From NCBI GenBank assembly GCA_043800975.1, contig JAZDMK010000090.1, positions 1 through 24,604 of the forward strand: a DNA stretch of 24,604 nt, written 5' to 3'. This stretch comes from JAZDMK01 sp043800975 (GTDB lineage: Bacteria; Bacteroidota; Bacteroidia; Bacteroidales; JAHJDW01). This document shows, one piece after another, positions 15,364 through 24,227 of the stretch. Below the pieces are notes generated by a model, which searched no databases, was not told the origin of the DNA, and saw only the letters and a list, made by a program, of their open reading frames with translations. Made by a program: the position numbers and the translations under genes. Positions within the stretch are counted from its first letter, which is position 1. Each line of letters opens with the position of its first letter.

Positions 15364-18300
15364 ATTTTAATTGAAAACGATTTCTCAGTATTTGAAATAT
15401 TTACAAAGAATAAGCCTGCTGCAGGTTTCAGAATCCTTATCTGATTTCCCTTTTGATTAAAACGTTGAACTTCCTGTCCGAGAACATTAAACACCGAAAC
15501 GTTGTATGCCCCATCAACAGTAGTGGGAAGAATGATTAATGATGCATCATGAAAAGAGAGCACTTGTATTCCGTCAAGGCTATAACTTTGAATCCCTGCG
15601 CCCAGCTTGACATGTACATAATCTGTTTTATGCAGTGTATCATTTTTACAATTGCTGCTGTATGCAATCAGGGAAACAGAATAAAAGCCGGGAGCTGTAT
15701 ATTCGTGCCATGGAGATGCATCTGATGAAAAATTACCATCTCCGAAATTCCATAAATATGCATTTGAACTTGAGGAACTATTAGTAAATACAGCATAGGC
15801 AGAAGGCAGATACAAAACCGTATCGTTCACAGTAAATAAAGATTGTGCATTGGGCAACACAGTTAGATAATTATTCAGTGAGATTGTATCTGAACCGCTC
15901 AGACCATAAGCGATCATTTCTACATTATAGATTCCAGCGCTATCATAAGTAACAATCGGGTTTGCGAGATTTGAGGCAGAAGTATTTCCTCCCGGAAAAT
16001 TCCATTGATAGGAAGTTGCAAATGCACTTGTGTTTGTATACTGAACGGAATCGCCCTCGCAGATTGATGTAGCTGAAGATGCAAAAGAAGCAGTCAGATT
16101 AAAAATTACTCTTTGACCATCGGAAGATGTTACTGTGCCGACAAGTCCGGCACCATTCACTGCTTTTACATTTACATAATACAACTGTCCGTTGACAAGA
16201 CTTAATCCGTTTTGCGTAAAGAGTGTATCGGTAGAAGCAGTCCATGCAACAATATCACTATCGCCGGGAGATGTAGAAACAGAATAAAGATACTGCGCAA
16301 TTCCGGAATGTGTATCGATTGACGGGTGCCAGTTTGCGCTGATTGTGCTGATAGTAAAAACTGTATCCAGATCGCTTGTTGTTCCGTCATTGATGCTCGC
16401 TATAGCAGAAGGCGCCGTCCAGTCCACATTTACATCGGCAGAAATAACAGAAGAAAGATTCAGTGCTGCATCATTTACGATGGAACGAATTCTTCCGGCA
16501 GGCGATGCAGGACTTGGATTCTGGAACCGCAAATCATTTGTACTTGCTGCACCAACATTCACGGAAACATTCGACGTTCTTGACCTGTATACTCTAAAAT
16601 CATCTATCTGCAAGCGACTACTTCCCGTTCGGAATGAGATATAATTTCCGGCAGTACTGTAGGGTGAAGGATCGGTGTATGAACCCAGCAGCACATTGTC
16701 GCGATACACATCCATCTTTCCACTGATACGGTCGTACACAACCTTTACATCATACCATTGCGCTAAGTTGGTTGAAATATTATCTACAATTTTAACCTGC
16801 GTAAAAGTATTGTTCGTGACTTTATAAAACTCCAGCTTGCTTGTTTCAAGCCTGAACCAGATGAAATAGGAATTTCTTCTGTTCAAATAGTTTGCGCTGT
16901 CGCAGAAAAAATGAAAACCGAAACGTTTGCCTGTTTTGTTTCCTCCGTCAACTTTAGCTTTGAAGTGATACAGATATCGGTTTGATAAAGTTTGATTTAA
17001 AGGTGAATATATATTTGTATTTGTATTGATGGTATCAGGTTGATTAAGCACTCCGCCTGAAATATCCCAAACTCCGGAATACTGCGTCCATTCAGGGTTT
17101 ACAGAGGTGTTGAAATCATCATTGTAAAAACCGCGCGTGTTATTGGCACGCCATTCTGTATTATTAAAATCACTGACCTGATAAAAACTTTTTTCAAGAC
17201 CCGATCCACCAACATTATCAACATCTGCAAAGGTTGCTGTAAAATTTTGGGTCTTCCAGTTTGTGCCTGCACTGATCGCTGTTGTTGGTGGAATATTATC
17301 ATAGATACATGACCACAGGGCTTTCCATCCGGTGCCATTGGTGGCTGCATTGGATTTAAATCTTAATGTAAGGGCATTTCCTGATGCATTAATATTTCCA
17401 GGATTGTTAGTTCCTGTATAACTACCCACCAGCGGACTTGCAATGCTTGCGCCGTTATAAATTTTAAGCGTATCTCCTGCTCCCAAACTGAAATTACTAA
17501 AGAGCATAGAAACGAAAGAAGAATTCGTTGGAGAAATGGTGTAAGTATAACTTTCGTTATCGTAATAATTTCTTTGTGGCCCACCCATATCATACAGTGA
17601 ATCGCTGCATGGGGTTGTTCCGCAATTTGTAAATTTATCGCGCAACTTATCCCACAGTTCGGTATATCCGTCATCGTAACCCAATGCCCAGATTCCGATT
17701 CCGCCAATCCCGCGTTGGTTCACCATATCATAACGACGTCCCAGACTGTAAGCATCATCCATCCAGCATTGATACCACTGCGTGCCGTCCTGAAAAGCAT
17801 AATAAGGCGTAAAACTTGTCTGGTTCCAGAGCTTGGTTGTGTAGTCACCGCTTGCATTTGCACGTACCGTATTCCAGAATACAGAATATCCGGCAGTGCA
17901 TGTGGATGGGACTGCATTGCTTGCTGTTGGCCATTCTTTTCCGTAATAAGGAAGTCCTAAAATAAGTTTTGAAGGAGCAACACCGAGATTCAGATAATAC
18001 GTTATCGATTTTGTTAATGTGTAATTGTACCCTGTTTGAAAATTGTACAAAGGATCTGTAGGACCTGCTGTAGTACTGCCACTATAGTAATAATCATAGC
18101 CCATGATGATAAAAAGATCAACGTAAGGGCCCATTGCAGCTACATCATAGGTGCTGCTCCATTCGACGGAAGGAAGATCGATTGAAATTTGAGATCCGGG
18201 AATCGCTACATGCATCTGCGTACACAGATCAATCATGAAGCTGGTCATATTTGCTTTTTGTGCGCTGGGAACTCCTTCGAAGTCGATATTGACGCCGTGT

Positions 18301-18782
18301 GCACCACGTGTTTGCACAAGTGAGATTAAATTTGAAATCAGTGTTTGCTTTGAAGTTGCATTTGTCAAAAACGTTGCATGATTTCCAAAAAGTGTAACTG
18401 CAAGATTTACGCGTTTGCCACGGGCGAGCGCTGTATCAACTGCATCGTTGGTTGCCCAACTGTGTGTAGAGGTTGCATTACCTGTTAAGTAGTCAACTTC
18501 ATAACAGAAATAGGAAAAATCGCTTATAAGATCCCAGTCATAATTATCTTCAAAACCATTTTGCCAATAGGGATGCCATCCGAAAACAATTTTATTCAGA
18601 TTGCACGAAGCATTCACGGAACGGGAAGGCATTGCCGCGGGTTTATTTACTTGGTTGAATGAAGCATCATCGAATCCCAGTGAATTGTAATGATTCAGCT
18701 GTTCCTGATGAATGCTTTCATTATGCTGTGAAATGGCATACAACGGAAGTAAAAGCAGGAGAATTAAAATATTTTTTTTCAT
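15351..18782 (-). CDS. GH18-domain (chitinase-like) multidomain T9SS cargo protein, type A sorting domain
   Basis: A 1143-residue secreted protein. The ATG at 18782 begins the signal peptide MKKNILILLLLLPLYAISQ; a longer in-frame start 14 codons upstream would place the hairpin inside the gene. Domains: GH18 at about 60-390 with the active-site strand H-G-V-N-I-D-F-E (D167, catalytic E169), M-G-Y-D-Y-Y-Y and G-I-W-A-L-G-Y-D-D-G; a CUB-like region at about 405-495; a LamG-like domain at about 550-735; an Fn3-like domain at about 787-890; two PKD domains at about 894-1055; and a sorting domain at about 1064-1143 (N-V-L-G-Q-E-V ... A-G-L-F-F-V-N). The first two Asp of D-x-x-D-x-D-x-E are His and Asn. 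GH18 enzymes cleave beta-1,4-linked N-acetylglucosamine polymers; chitin, peptidoglycan and N-glycans are possible. It overlaps the CHAT leader by 13 nt. Confidence 0.88.
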   Translation of the reverse strand: MKKNILILLLLLPLYAISQHNESIHQEQLNHYNSLGFDDASFNQVNKPAAMPSRSVNASCNLNKIVFGWHPYWQNGFEDNYDWDLISDFSYFCYEVDYLTGNATSTHSWATNDAVDTALARGKRVNLAVTLFGNHATFLTNATSKQTLISNLISLVQTRGAHGVNIDFEGVPSAQKANMTSFMIDLCTQMHVAIPGSQISIDLPSVEWSSTYDVAAMGPYVDLFIIMGYDYYYSGSTTAGPTDPLYNFQTGYNYTLTKSITYYLNLGVAPSKLILGLPYYGKEWPTASNAVPSTCTAGYSVFWNTVRANASGDYTTKLWNQTSFTPYYAFQDGTQWYQCWMDDAYSLGRRYDMVNQRGIGGIGIWALGYDDGYTELWDKLRDKFTNCGTTPCSDSLYDMGGPQRNYYDNESYTYTISPTNSSFVSMLFSNFSLGAGDTLKIYNGASIASPLVGSYTGTNNPGNINASGNALTLRFKSNAATNGTGWKALWSCIYDNIPPTTAISAGTNWKTQNFTATFADVDNVGGSGLEKSFYQVSDFNNTEWRANNTRGFYNDDFNTSVNPEWTQYSGVWDISGGVLNQPDTINTNTNIYSPLNQTLSNRYLYHFKAKVDGGNKTGKRFGFHFFCDSANYLNRRNSYFIWFRLETSKLEFYKVTNNTFTQVKIVDNISTNLAQWYDVKVVYDRISGKMDVYRDNVLLGSYTDPSPYSTAGNYISFRTGSSRLQIDDFRVYRSRTSNVSVNVGAASTNDLRFQNPSPASPAGRIRSIVNDAALNLSSVISADVNVDWTAPSAIASINDGTTSDLDTVFTISTISANWHPSIDTHSGIAQYLYSVSTSPGDSDIVAWTASTDTLFTQNGLSLVNGQLYYVNVKAVNGAGLVGTVTSSDGQRVIFNLTASFASSATSICEGDSVQYTNTSAFATSYQWNFPGGNTSASNLANPIVTYDSAGIYNVEMIAYGLSGSDTISLNNYLTVLPNAQSLFTVNDTVLYLPSAYAVFTNSSSSSNAYLWNFGDGNFSSDASPWHEYTAPGFYSVSLIAYSSNCKNDTLHKTDYVHVKLGAGIQSYSLDGIQVLSFHDASLIILPTTVDGAYNVSVFNVLGQEVQRFNQKGNQIRILKPAAGLFFVNISNTEKSFSIKICFE

Positions 18783-18793
18783 AGTATAAAGAA

Positions 18794-18826
18794 AATTGCC
18801 TGCTAAGGTAATCAAAGCAGGCAATT
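18794..18826 (-). terminator. Hairpin immediately upstream of the GH18 gene (weak terminator, attenuator or processing site)
   Basis: A perfect 11-bp inverted repeat, AATTGCCTGCT (18794-18804) and AGCAGGCAATT (18816-18826), 11-nt loop. On the minus strand it is followed by TTCTTTATACT and then the GH18 ATG at 18782, so a broken U-rich tract comes right after the stem. It lies between the PorP/SprF stop (18857) and the GH18 start. Confidence 0.6.
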
Positions 18827-18856
18827 CGAAAGGTTGTGTATTATTAATTTTACAAT

Positions 18857-19753
18857 TTACATACTTGGATTAAACTCTCTGCTTTTCTTGGCGAACATAC
18901 CTACAAGCATAATTTCATGAGTTCCGTTGCTATAGGATTTCAATTGCTTTCCCATATCGAAATCGTAAGAATATGCCAGTTGCAGGAAGTCCGTTATTTT
19001 CACACCCAGCAAGCCAACAGCTGATGTATTGTACCTGTATGAAAATCCAAACCAAAAGCGATTATTGAATTTTGCATTGCAATTTAATTCAGCCTGGTGG
19101 ATAAACTTACTGCTTTTAAAAAGTAAAGAAGGAGTAATGATAATAGTTTCACTGGCAGGAATGTTATACGAAGCAAAGAAATAATAATGACGCGGAACTT
19201 CAAAAGTCGTAGAGTTTTTCAGCGATTTCAGAAGGTGGGTTGTGGAAAGACCCAGTCTCATTTTTTCTTTAAGAACAAATTCCAAACCGAAAGAGAAATC
19301 GGGTTTCAGCTCATTTTGGCTTAGTGCCGAGAAGGTAGGGTCATCCGGATCTTCAATAGTCAGGGCATCCTTATCTAAACTTTTATTAAGAATGCCTAAT
19401 CCGGCACCTCCGGCAAGTACAGCATTTTCCGACAGGTTAATTCTGGCTGAATACATAGCACGAACAGTTTGTGAGTTCTCGTGTCCGAGTTTGTCATTGA
19501 TCACACTTAATCCAACACCACCAACGCCTTCAAAAAACATATCTGCATTTAGCAACTGACTAGAAGGAGCCGTATTAAAGCCCATCCACTGCTGCCTGTG
19601 AAGAAGCGATACTTTTGAATATTCGGTATTACCGGCACTTGCAGGATTAAATGCAAGTGTATTGAACATAAAATTACTGATCTGCATATCATTTTGAGCA
19701 AACATAGTTTGAACACTGAACAGTAATATCGCAGAGATTAAAAGCTTTTTCAT
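18857..19753 (-). CDS. PorP/SprF-family type IX secretion outer-membrane protein
   Basis: A 298-residue outer-membrane beta-barrel protein of the PorP/SprF family. The ATG at 19753 starts the signal peptide MKKLLISAILLFSVQTMFAQ; a 15-codon longer frame is open but would overlap the preceding gene. Family hallmarks: the N-terminal D-M-Q-I-S-N-F-M-F-N-T-L-A-F-N-P-A-S-A-G motif, then L-L-H-R-Q-Q-W-M-G-F-N-T-A-P-S-S-Q, G-V-G-G-V-G-L-S-V-I-N-D, and repeated amphipathic strands to a C-terminus with D-F-D-M-G-K-Q-L-K. In Flavobacterium johnsoniae, SprF is needed for delivery of the type B adhesin SprB. Here the gene starts 34 bp after a type B cargo gene, the same arrangement, so it probably serves that adhesin. 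No core T9SS genes are in the window. Confidence 0.93.
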   Translation of the reverse strand: MKKLLISAILLFSVQTMFAQNDMQISNFMFNTLAFNPASAGNTEYSKVSLLHRQQWMGFNTAPSSQLLNADMFFEGVGGVGLSVINDKLGHENSQTVRAMYSARINLSENAVLAGGAGLGILNKSLDKDALTIEDPDDPTFSALSQNELKPDFSFGLEFVLKEKMRLGLSTTHLLKSLKNSTTFEVPRHYYFFASYNIPASETIIITPSLLFKSSKFIHQAELNCNAKFNNRFWFGFSYRYNTSAVGLLGVKITDFLQLAYSYDFDMGKQLKSYSNGTHEIMLVGMFAKKSREFNPSM

Positions 19754-19787
19754 ATTTATTTTGTTAAATAAATTATTAAAATTATTC

Positions 19788-22700
19788 CTAACGGGCAACC
19801 AAAACAGATCCTGTAATTACCGATTCAATTCCATCAACATCCGTTATTTTAGCAATGAAGTAATAGGTTCCGGGAGATACATTTGTGCCATCGTATCTGC
19901 CATCCCAGCCATCTTCACCTTCATACATTTTCATTCCCCAGCGATCCAGAATTTTCAGGTTTATTCCACGCAGGAAGAAATCATTTTTCCCGTCACCATT
20001 GGGAGTAAACACATTCGGAATATCATGAATGTGAATATCCAGTGTATTGGGCAATCCTACACAGGTATAGTTTTCCGCATATGCAGTAAAAGTATGATCA
20101 CCTACTTCCAGTCCGCTTGTTACATAAACATTTGAGTATCCGTTATGAATGGTATCGCCGTCTAAAATAAAAGTATAATCAGCATATCCTCCCGGCACAG
20201 CGGTAAGGGTAACTACCTGACCTTCCCATAAACCGGATTCTTCACCAGGAGATACTACAACTTGCAATTGAGGGTTAGCCCAAATGGTAACATGGGTATA
20301 GAATGTATCTAAACATCCGTATGGGTTGGCAACTAATACTGTATAATAACCCGAATCAGACACAACCACATTATCAACGCTTGGAGATTGTTCGAGAGAA
20401 GTAAAACTGTGCGGGCCGCTCCATATCCAGCTGGTCACGTTGCTGGCGGAACAGTTAAGCACTAACTTATCGCCTTCACACAAGGGACCGTTGTTAGTAA
20501 CATTTCCTTCTATCGATTGGCTGACAACAACAATAGCTGAAGTTGTGGGTGAAGCACCGCAGTTGTTGTTTGCCTGAACCTGAATCACAATTGTATCCTG
20601 CGCAGTAGGAGCCCAAGTAACCGTAATGGTTGATCCTGTTCCGGTAATTGTACCGGCAGTATTAGGAATAATTGACCATGTATAGTCATCTGCATTGTCG
20701 GCACTTGTAGTGTATGTACTAACCGTAGGTGACGAGCAGAAATGCATTGTACCTGTAATAGTATCAGGTGTGCCAATCATTGGGTCAATATCAACTGTTA
20801 TAATATCCGAAGTGTCACTTCCGCAACCATTCTGGCCAATAACATAGATCGTTACTGTACCAGTATAGGCATTATCCCAATCCATTGTAGCGGAATTTCC
20901 ACTTCCCGAAAGTGTTCCTGCAGCAGGAGGTGCAACAACCCAAACATAATTAATGGTATTACTGGAAGTAGTAGTATAAGAACTGTTTGAACTGTTAATA
21001 CATAAAGCAACATCTCCAACAGGAGCAGTAATGCTTTGATCAGCAGAAGGAGAAACAATAATAGTTTGAGAAGAAGTGAGCCCGTTTCCACAACCATTAA
21101 TTCCCATTACAGTCAATGTTGCAGTACCTGTAAATCCAGCATTCCAACTAACTGTACCCGAAGTGCCAGAACCGGTCACACTACCAGCACCAGCAGGACT
21201 AAGAGTCCACTGATACGATGTAGCATTTGTGGATGTTGCTGTATATATCGAAGTAGCTGTACCCATACAAAGGCTGGCTGGACCGGCTGGTGTTGTTGCA
21301 AGGTCAGGAACAGCACCTGAAATAGTAATAGTTAGTGAGTGAGGTGGACCATTTCCGCAGATATTTACCCCGTTCACAGTTATTGTTGCCTGACCTGTAA
21401 ATGCATTGTCCCAATCAACAGTTGCTGATCCCGTAGTTCCTGTGATAACACCAGCTCCCGGAGGGCTGATAGTCCAGGTATAAGAAGATGCATCCGTAGA
21501 CGTGGTATTATAAATAGAATTTGGACTATTAACACAAAGGTCGGTTGGACCAGTTGGAACAGTAGGTGTACCCGGCAAGCCAGGAACAACAGTTATTGTA
21601 GCCGAGTTTGAAGTGGCAGTTGGTGGTGCAAGTCCAGTGACAACGCAGTGGTAAACATTACCATCAAAACTAAAGGGAGCACCAAGAATGATGAGGGTAT
21701 TTGTGGTACAGCCCATATAATTTGCTCCATTAATAAGAGGCGTCCACGTAGCTCCACCATTTGTTGAAACTTCCCATTGATAGCTTATACCTGCGCCTGA
21801 CGCTGCAACTGTAAAAATTGCATTTTGTCCAGAGCAAATGATAGAATCATTCGGATGACTAACAATAGCAGGAGAAGCATTGACTGTTAATATTGCCGCA
21901 GCAGTATTTGCAGCAGGCGAACAAGTTCCTGAAATGACACATCTGTACTGATAATTATTTTGCGCATACTGAACATCTGTCATGGAAAGAGTCGAAGTAA
22001 GAGCTCCACTGTATGTAGGATTAGTTCCACCATTTACGACATTTAACCAACTCGCTCCATTATCCGGAGAATACTGCCACTGGTATGAAAGTCCCGTTCC
22101 TGTACCGGCAGCAATGAACATTGCCGTTCCTCCCTGTCCAATAGTTTGACTGATCGGAGATAAAGTAACACTAGGGGCAACATCAATTGTAATGGTAGCA
22201 TAACTTGAACTTTGCGAAACACAAGTCCCGTTTTTAACAATGGCCCTAAATTGAGTAGTTTGCGTGAGATTTGTGTATGCTTGTGTTGTCGTTGTATTTG
22301 AAATTGGGGTCCAAATAGTAAAAGGAGAAACTGAATATTCCCAGTTTAAAACGGATCCAGTATTTCCAGATAAAGTAAGTACACCACTGTTAGAACCTGA
22401 GCAAACAGTTGCGTTAGCTGAAACAGCGCCACCAATAGTTGGAGCATCAATACTAACTGTAACCGGAGTAGTATAAACAGAAGTGCAGTTATCCGTTGCT
22501 TTTCGTCTGAAACAAGTTGTTACAGTTATACCTGAAGGTGGGTCATAGGTTGATGCTGTTGCACCTCCAATACTGGTCCAACCGCTCGCACATCCCGGGA
22601 CAGTGGTATATTCCCACTGGTAATTAATAGTACCAGCCCCACCTGATGCAGCTGTTGATGACGAGAAAGCAACCGGATCACCGCCATTGCATACAGTCTG

Positions 22701-24209
22701 GTTGGCTGTAACAGCACCGGCAGCTAAAGCTGAGGGCTGGGTAATTACAACAGAAACTACATAACTACATATACCGCCTGCATCAGTAATTGTACAATAA
22801 TGCGTGCCTGCATTAAGTGTAGTTGTGTTAGATGCGTTAATGCCATTATCCCAATGGTATGTATAAGGCGATGACCCGCCGCTACCAGAGGCAGTAGCAG
22901 ACCCATTGCTGCCACCATTACAACTCACATGATTATTAATAACTGCAGAACCAGAAACACCCGAAACAAAAAACGAAAGTGCATTAGAACTGACAGGATT
23001 ATTACATGCATCTGAAACTTGCCCGACCAGATTGAGGCTATAAGTTCCACCAGCAGTAAGTGGTGTATTTAAGGTAATTGTAAAGTATTCACTATATGTA
23101 GTACCGGAATTGCAGTTAACATTTGTAATTGTATATGGCCCTCCGGGTCCAGTGACAGTAAAATCACCATTTGATACAGTAGAACATTTAACTCGTTCTG
23201 AAAACAAAAAAGTAATTGTATTTTGTCCGCATGAAGGAGAACTGGTAATAGATTGAAATGCAGGTGGCGTGACATCAACGATAACGCCAGATGCAGAACT
23301 AAAGTCAATTGTATATCCACTCTGGGTGGAACTATAATTACTAACATTGATGGCATATGTTTGTCCAACAGTAACAGGAATTGGTGCATTCCATAATGTA
23401 CCACCTGCCCATTGGGAATTGAGTGTATTTCCACTAGCACACCCTGTAGATCCACCACCCAGCGCATAGTTACAGCTTACTTCTAATGCAGGATTATTAC
23501 GAATATCAGTACAGACTGCATTTGTTAAATTATAGACTGCCCAGTCATAATCATCTGCAGAAGAGTTCGGAGTTAACGAAAAAGTGAGATTTCCTGCTGT
23601 TTGGACATTAAAAACATACCAGACGTCATTTTTTTCTCCATTTTTTAAACAGGAGGAAACGCCACTGATTTCATTGGAACAGTTCCCTTGCCCAGTGTAT
23701 GAAGTCGTGGTATAATAAGAATTCCCACAAATAGGTATTGCATCCAGACAATCCTGATTGTTTGGTGTTGCGCATGTTCCAACAGTTGTACAACTGATAT
23801 TTGCCTGCCAGCCAGCATCTACATTACTTCCGTCAGAGTAAAACCTGAAAGTTAAACTTCCGAATTTTGAAGTAATCTGAATATCCGATTCTGTAATAGA
23901 TCCGACAGTTCTATGACCCCCAATCCTGCCTAAAGCAGGAGAAGTGGTAGAGGTACCGTCATAAACATATAAATAATCATAATTATTTTCAAAATCCCAT
24001 GCAATAAACGAAAACGAAATTTGCTGACCTGGTGTACTCGAAGTGAAAGTTTGAATAACATTTTGGTTGATCGCATAATTCCCTGTCCCAGCTGGATCGT
24101 AAAAAACGCCTGAGCAAGTATTAATACTTGTGGTTGACATGTTATAAGTTTGCCCGAAAGTGAGCGAACTGATAAAAACAAAAAATGCGAGGAATAATAT
24201 CTTTCTCAT
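19788..24209 (-). CDS. Giant modular adhesin with CUB, SprB-repeat and Ig/PKD-like domains, T9SS type B (gliding motility) sorting domain
   Basis: A 1473-residue secreted surface protein. Order: signal peptide 1-20 (ends L-T-F-G-Q); CUB-like domain at about 22-140 (D-Y-L-Y-V-Y-D-G); a Bacteroidota PPC-like domain at about 148-305 (N-Q-D-C-L-D-A-I-P-I-C-G-N-S); a Big/SbsA-like Ig domain at about 310-415; one SprB repeat at about 425-493 (V-S-C-N-G-G-S-N-G-S); Ig-like modules at about 494-872 (Y-Q-W-E-x-S-x-N-G-G); four tandem modules of about 88-90 residues at about 873-1233; another Ig module; and a type B sorting domain at about 1395-1473 (V-F-T-P-N-G-D-G-K-N-D-F ... D-R-W-G ... W-D-G-R-Y-D-G ... 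G-T-Y-Y-F). The SprB-like make-up and the PorP/SprF gene 34 bp downstream suggest an adhesin used in attachment or gliding; the ligand is unknown. Confidence 0.92.
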   Translation of the reverse strand: MRKILFLAFFVFISSLTFGQTYNMSTTSINTCSGVFYDPAGTGNYAINQNVIQTFTSSTPGQQISFSFIAWDFENNYDYLYVYDGTSTTSPALGRIGGHRTVGSITESDIQITSKFGSLTFRFYSDGSNVDAGWQANISCTTVGTCATPNNQDCLDAIPICGNSYYTTTSYTGQGNCSNEISGVSSCLKNGEKNDVWYVFNVQTAGNLTFSLTPNSSADDYDWAVYNLTNAVCTDIRNNPALEVSCNYALGGGSTGCASGNTLNSQWAGGTLWNAPIPVTVGQTYAINVSNYSSTQSGYTIDFSSASGVIVDVTPPAFQSITSSPSCGQNTITFLFSERVKCSTVSNGDFTVTGPGGPYTITNVNCNSGTTYSEYFTITLNTPLTAGGTYSLNLVGQVSDACNNPVSSNALSFFVSGVSGSAVINNHVSCNGGSNGSATASGSGGSSPYTYHWDNGINASNTTTLNAGTHYCTITDAGGICSYVVSVVITQPSALAAGAVTANQTVCNGGDPVAFSSSTAASGGAGTINYQWEYTTVPGCASGWTSIGGATASTYDPPSGITVTTCFRRKATDNCTSVYTTPVTVSIDAPTIGGAVSANATVCSGSNSGVLTLSGNTGSVLNWEYSVSPFTIWTPISNTTTTQAYTNLTQTTQFRAIVKNGTCVSQSSSYATITIDVAPSVTLSPISQTIGQGGTAMFIAAGTGTGLSYQWQYSPDNGASWLNVVNGGTNPTYSGALTSTLSMTDVQYAQNNYQYRCVISGTCSPAANTAAAILTVNASPAIVSHPNDSIICSGQNAIFTVAASGAGISYQWEVSTNGGATWTPLINGANYMGCTTNTLIILGAPFSFDGNVYHCVVTGLAPPTATSNSATITVVPGLPGTPTVPTGPTDLCVNSPNSIYNTTSTDASSYTWTISPPGAGVITGTTGSATVDWDNAFTGQATITVNGVNICGNGPPHSLTITISGAVPDLATTPAGPASLCMGTATSIYTATSTNATSYQWTLSPAGAGSVTGSGTSGTVSWNAGFTGTATLTVMGINGCGNGLTSSQTIIVSPSADQSITAPVGDVALCINSSNSSYTTTSSNTINYVWVVAPPAAGTLSGSGNSATMDWDNAYTGTVTIYVIGQNGCGSDTSDIITVDIDPMIGTPDTITGTMHFCSSPTVSTYTTSADNADDYTWSIIPNTAGTITGTGSTITVTWAPTAQDTIVIQVQANNNCGASPTTSAIVVVSQSIEGNVTNNGPLCEGDKLVLNCSASNVTSWIWSGPHSFTSLEQSPSVDNVVVSDSGYYTVLVANPYGCLDTFYTHVTIWANPQLQVVVSPGEESGLWEGQVVTLTAVPGGYADYTFILDGDTIHNGYSNVYVTSGLEVGDHTFTAYAENYTCVGLPNTLDIHIHDIPNVFTPNGDGKNDFFLRGINLKILDRWGMKMYEGEDGWDGRYDGTNVSPGTYYFIAKITDVDGIESVITGSVLVAR
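20508..21593 (-). repeat. Four tandem Ig/PKD-like modules within the adhesin
   Basis: Four consecutive modules with a period of about 260-280 bp begin near 21593, 21312, 21050 and 20790. Each has the pattern P-x-x-L-C-x-x-[S/T]-x-[S/T]-x-Y-x-[T/A]-x-S-x-x-A-x-x-Y-x-W-x-[I/L]-x-P-x-x-A-G, then a W-x-[N/D/P] strand and an N-x-C-G turn. They have diverged in sequence, so this is an old duplication at protein level. Boundaries are approximate. Confidence 0.75.
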
Positions 24210-24227
24210 GTGATTGATTTTTTGAAA

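Noticed and set aside
15226..15444. Plus-strand frame starting MPNHMHLF, like the PNH-HLL motif of REP-associated transposases
   Set aside because: Only the first few residues resemble the motif. The frame is antisense to the TPR-CHAT gene and the GH18 3' end and has none of the later Y1 transposase signature.
19754..19798. Fifteen-codon N-terminal extension of the PorP/SprF protein
   Set aside because: It would hide the signal peptide and overlap the adhesin's stop; the ATG at 19753 fits the family.
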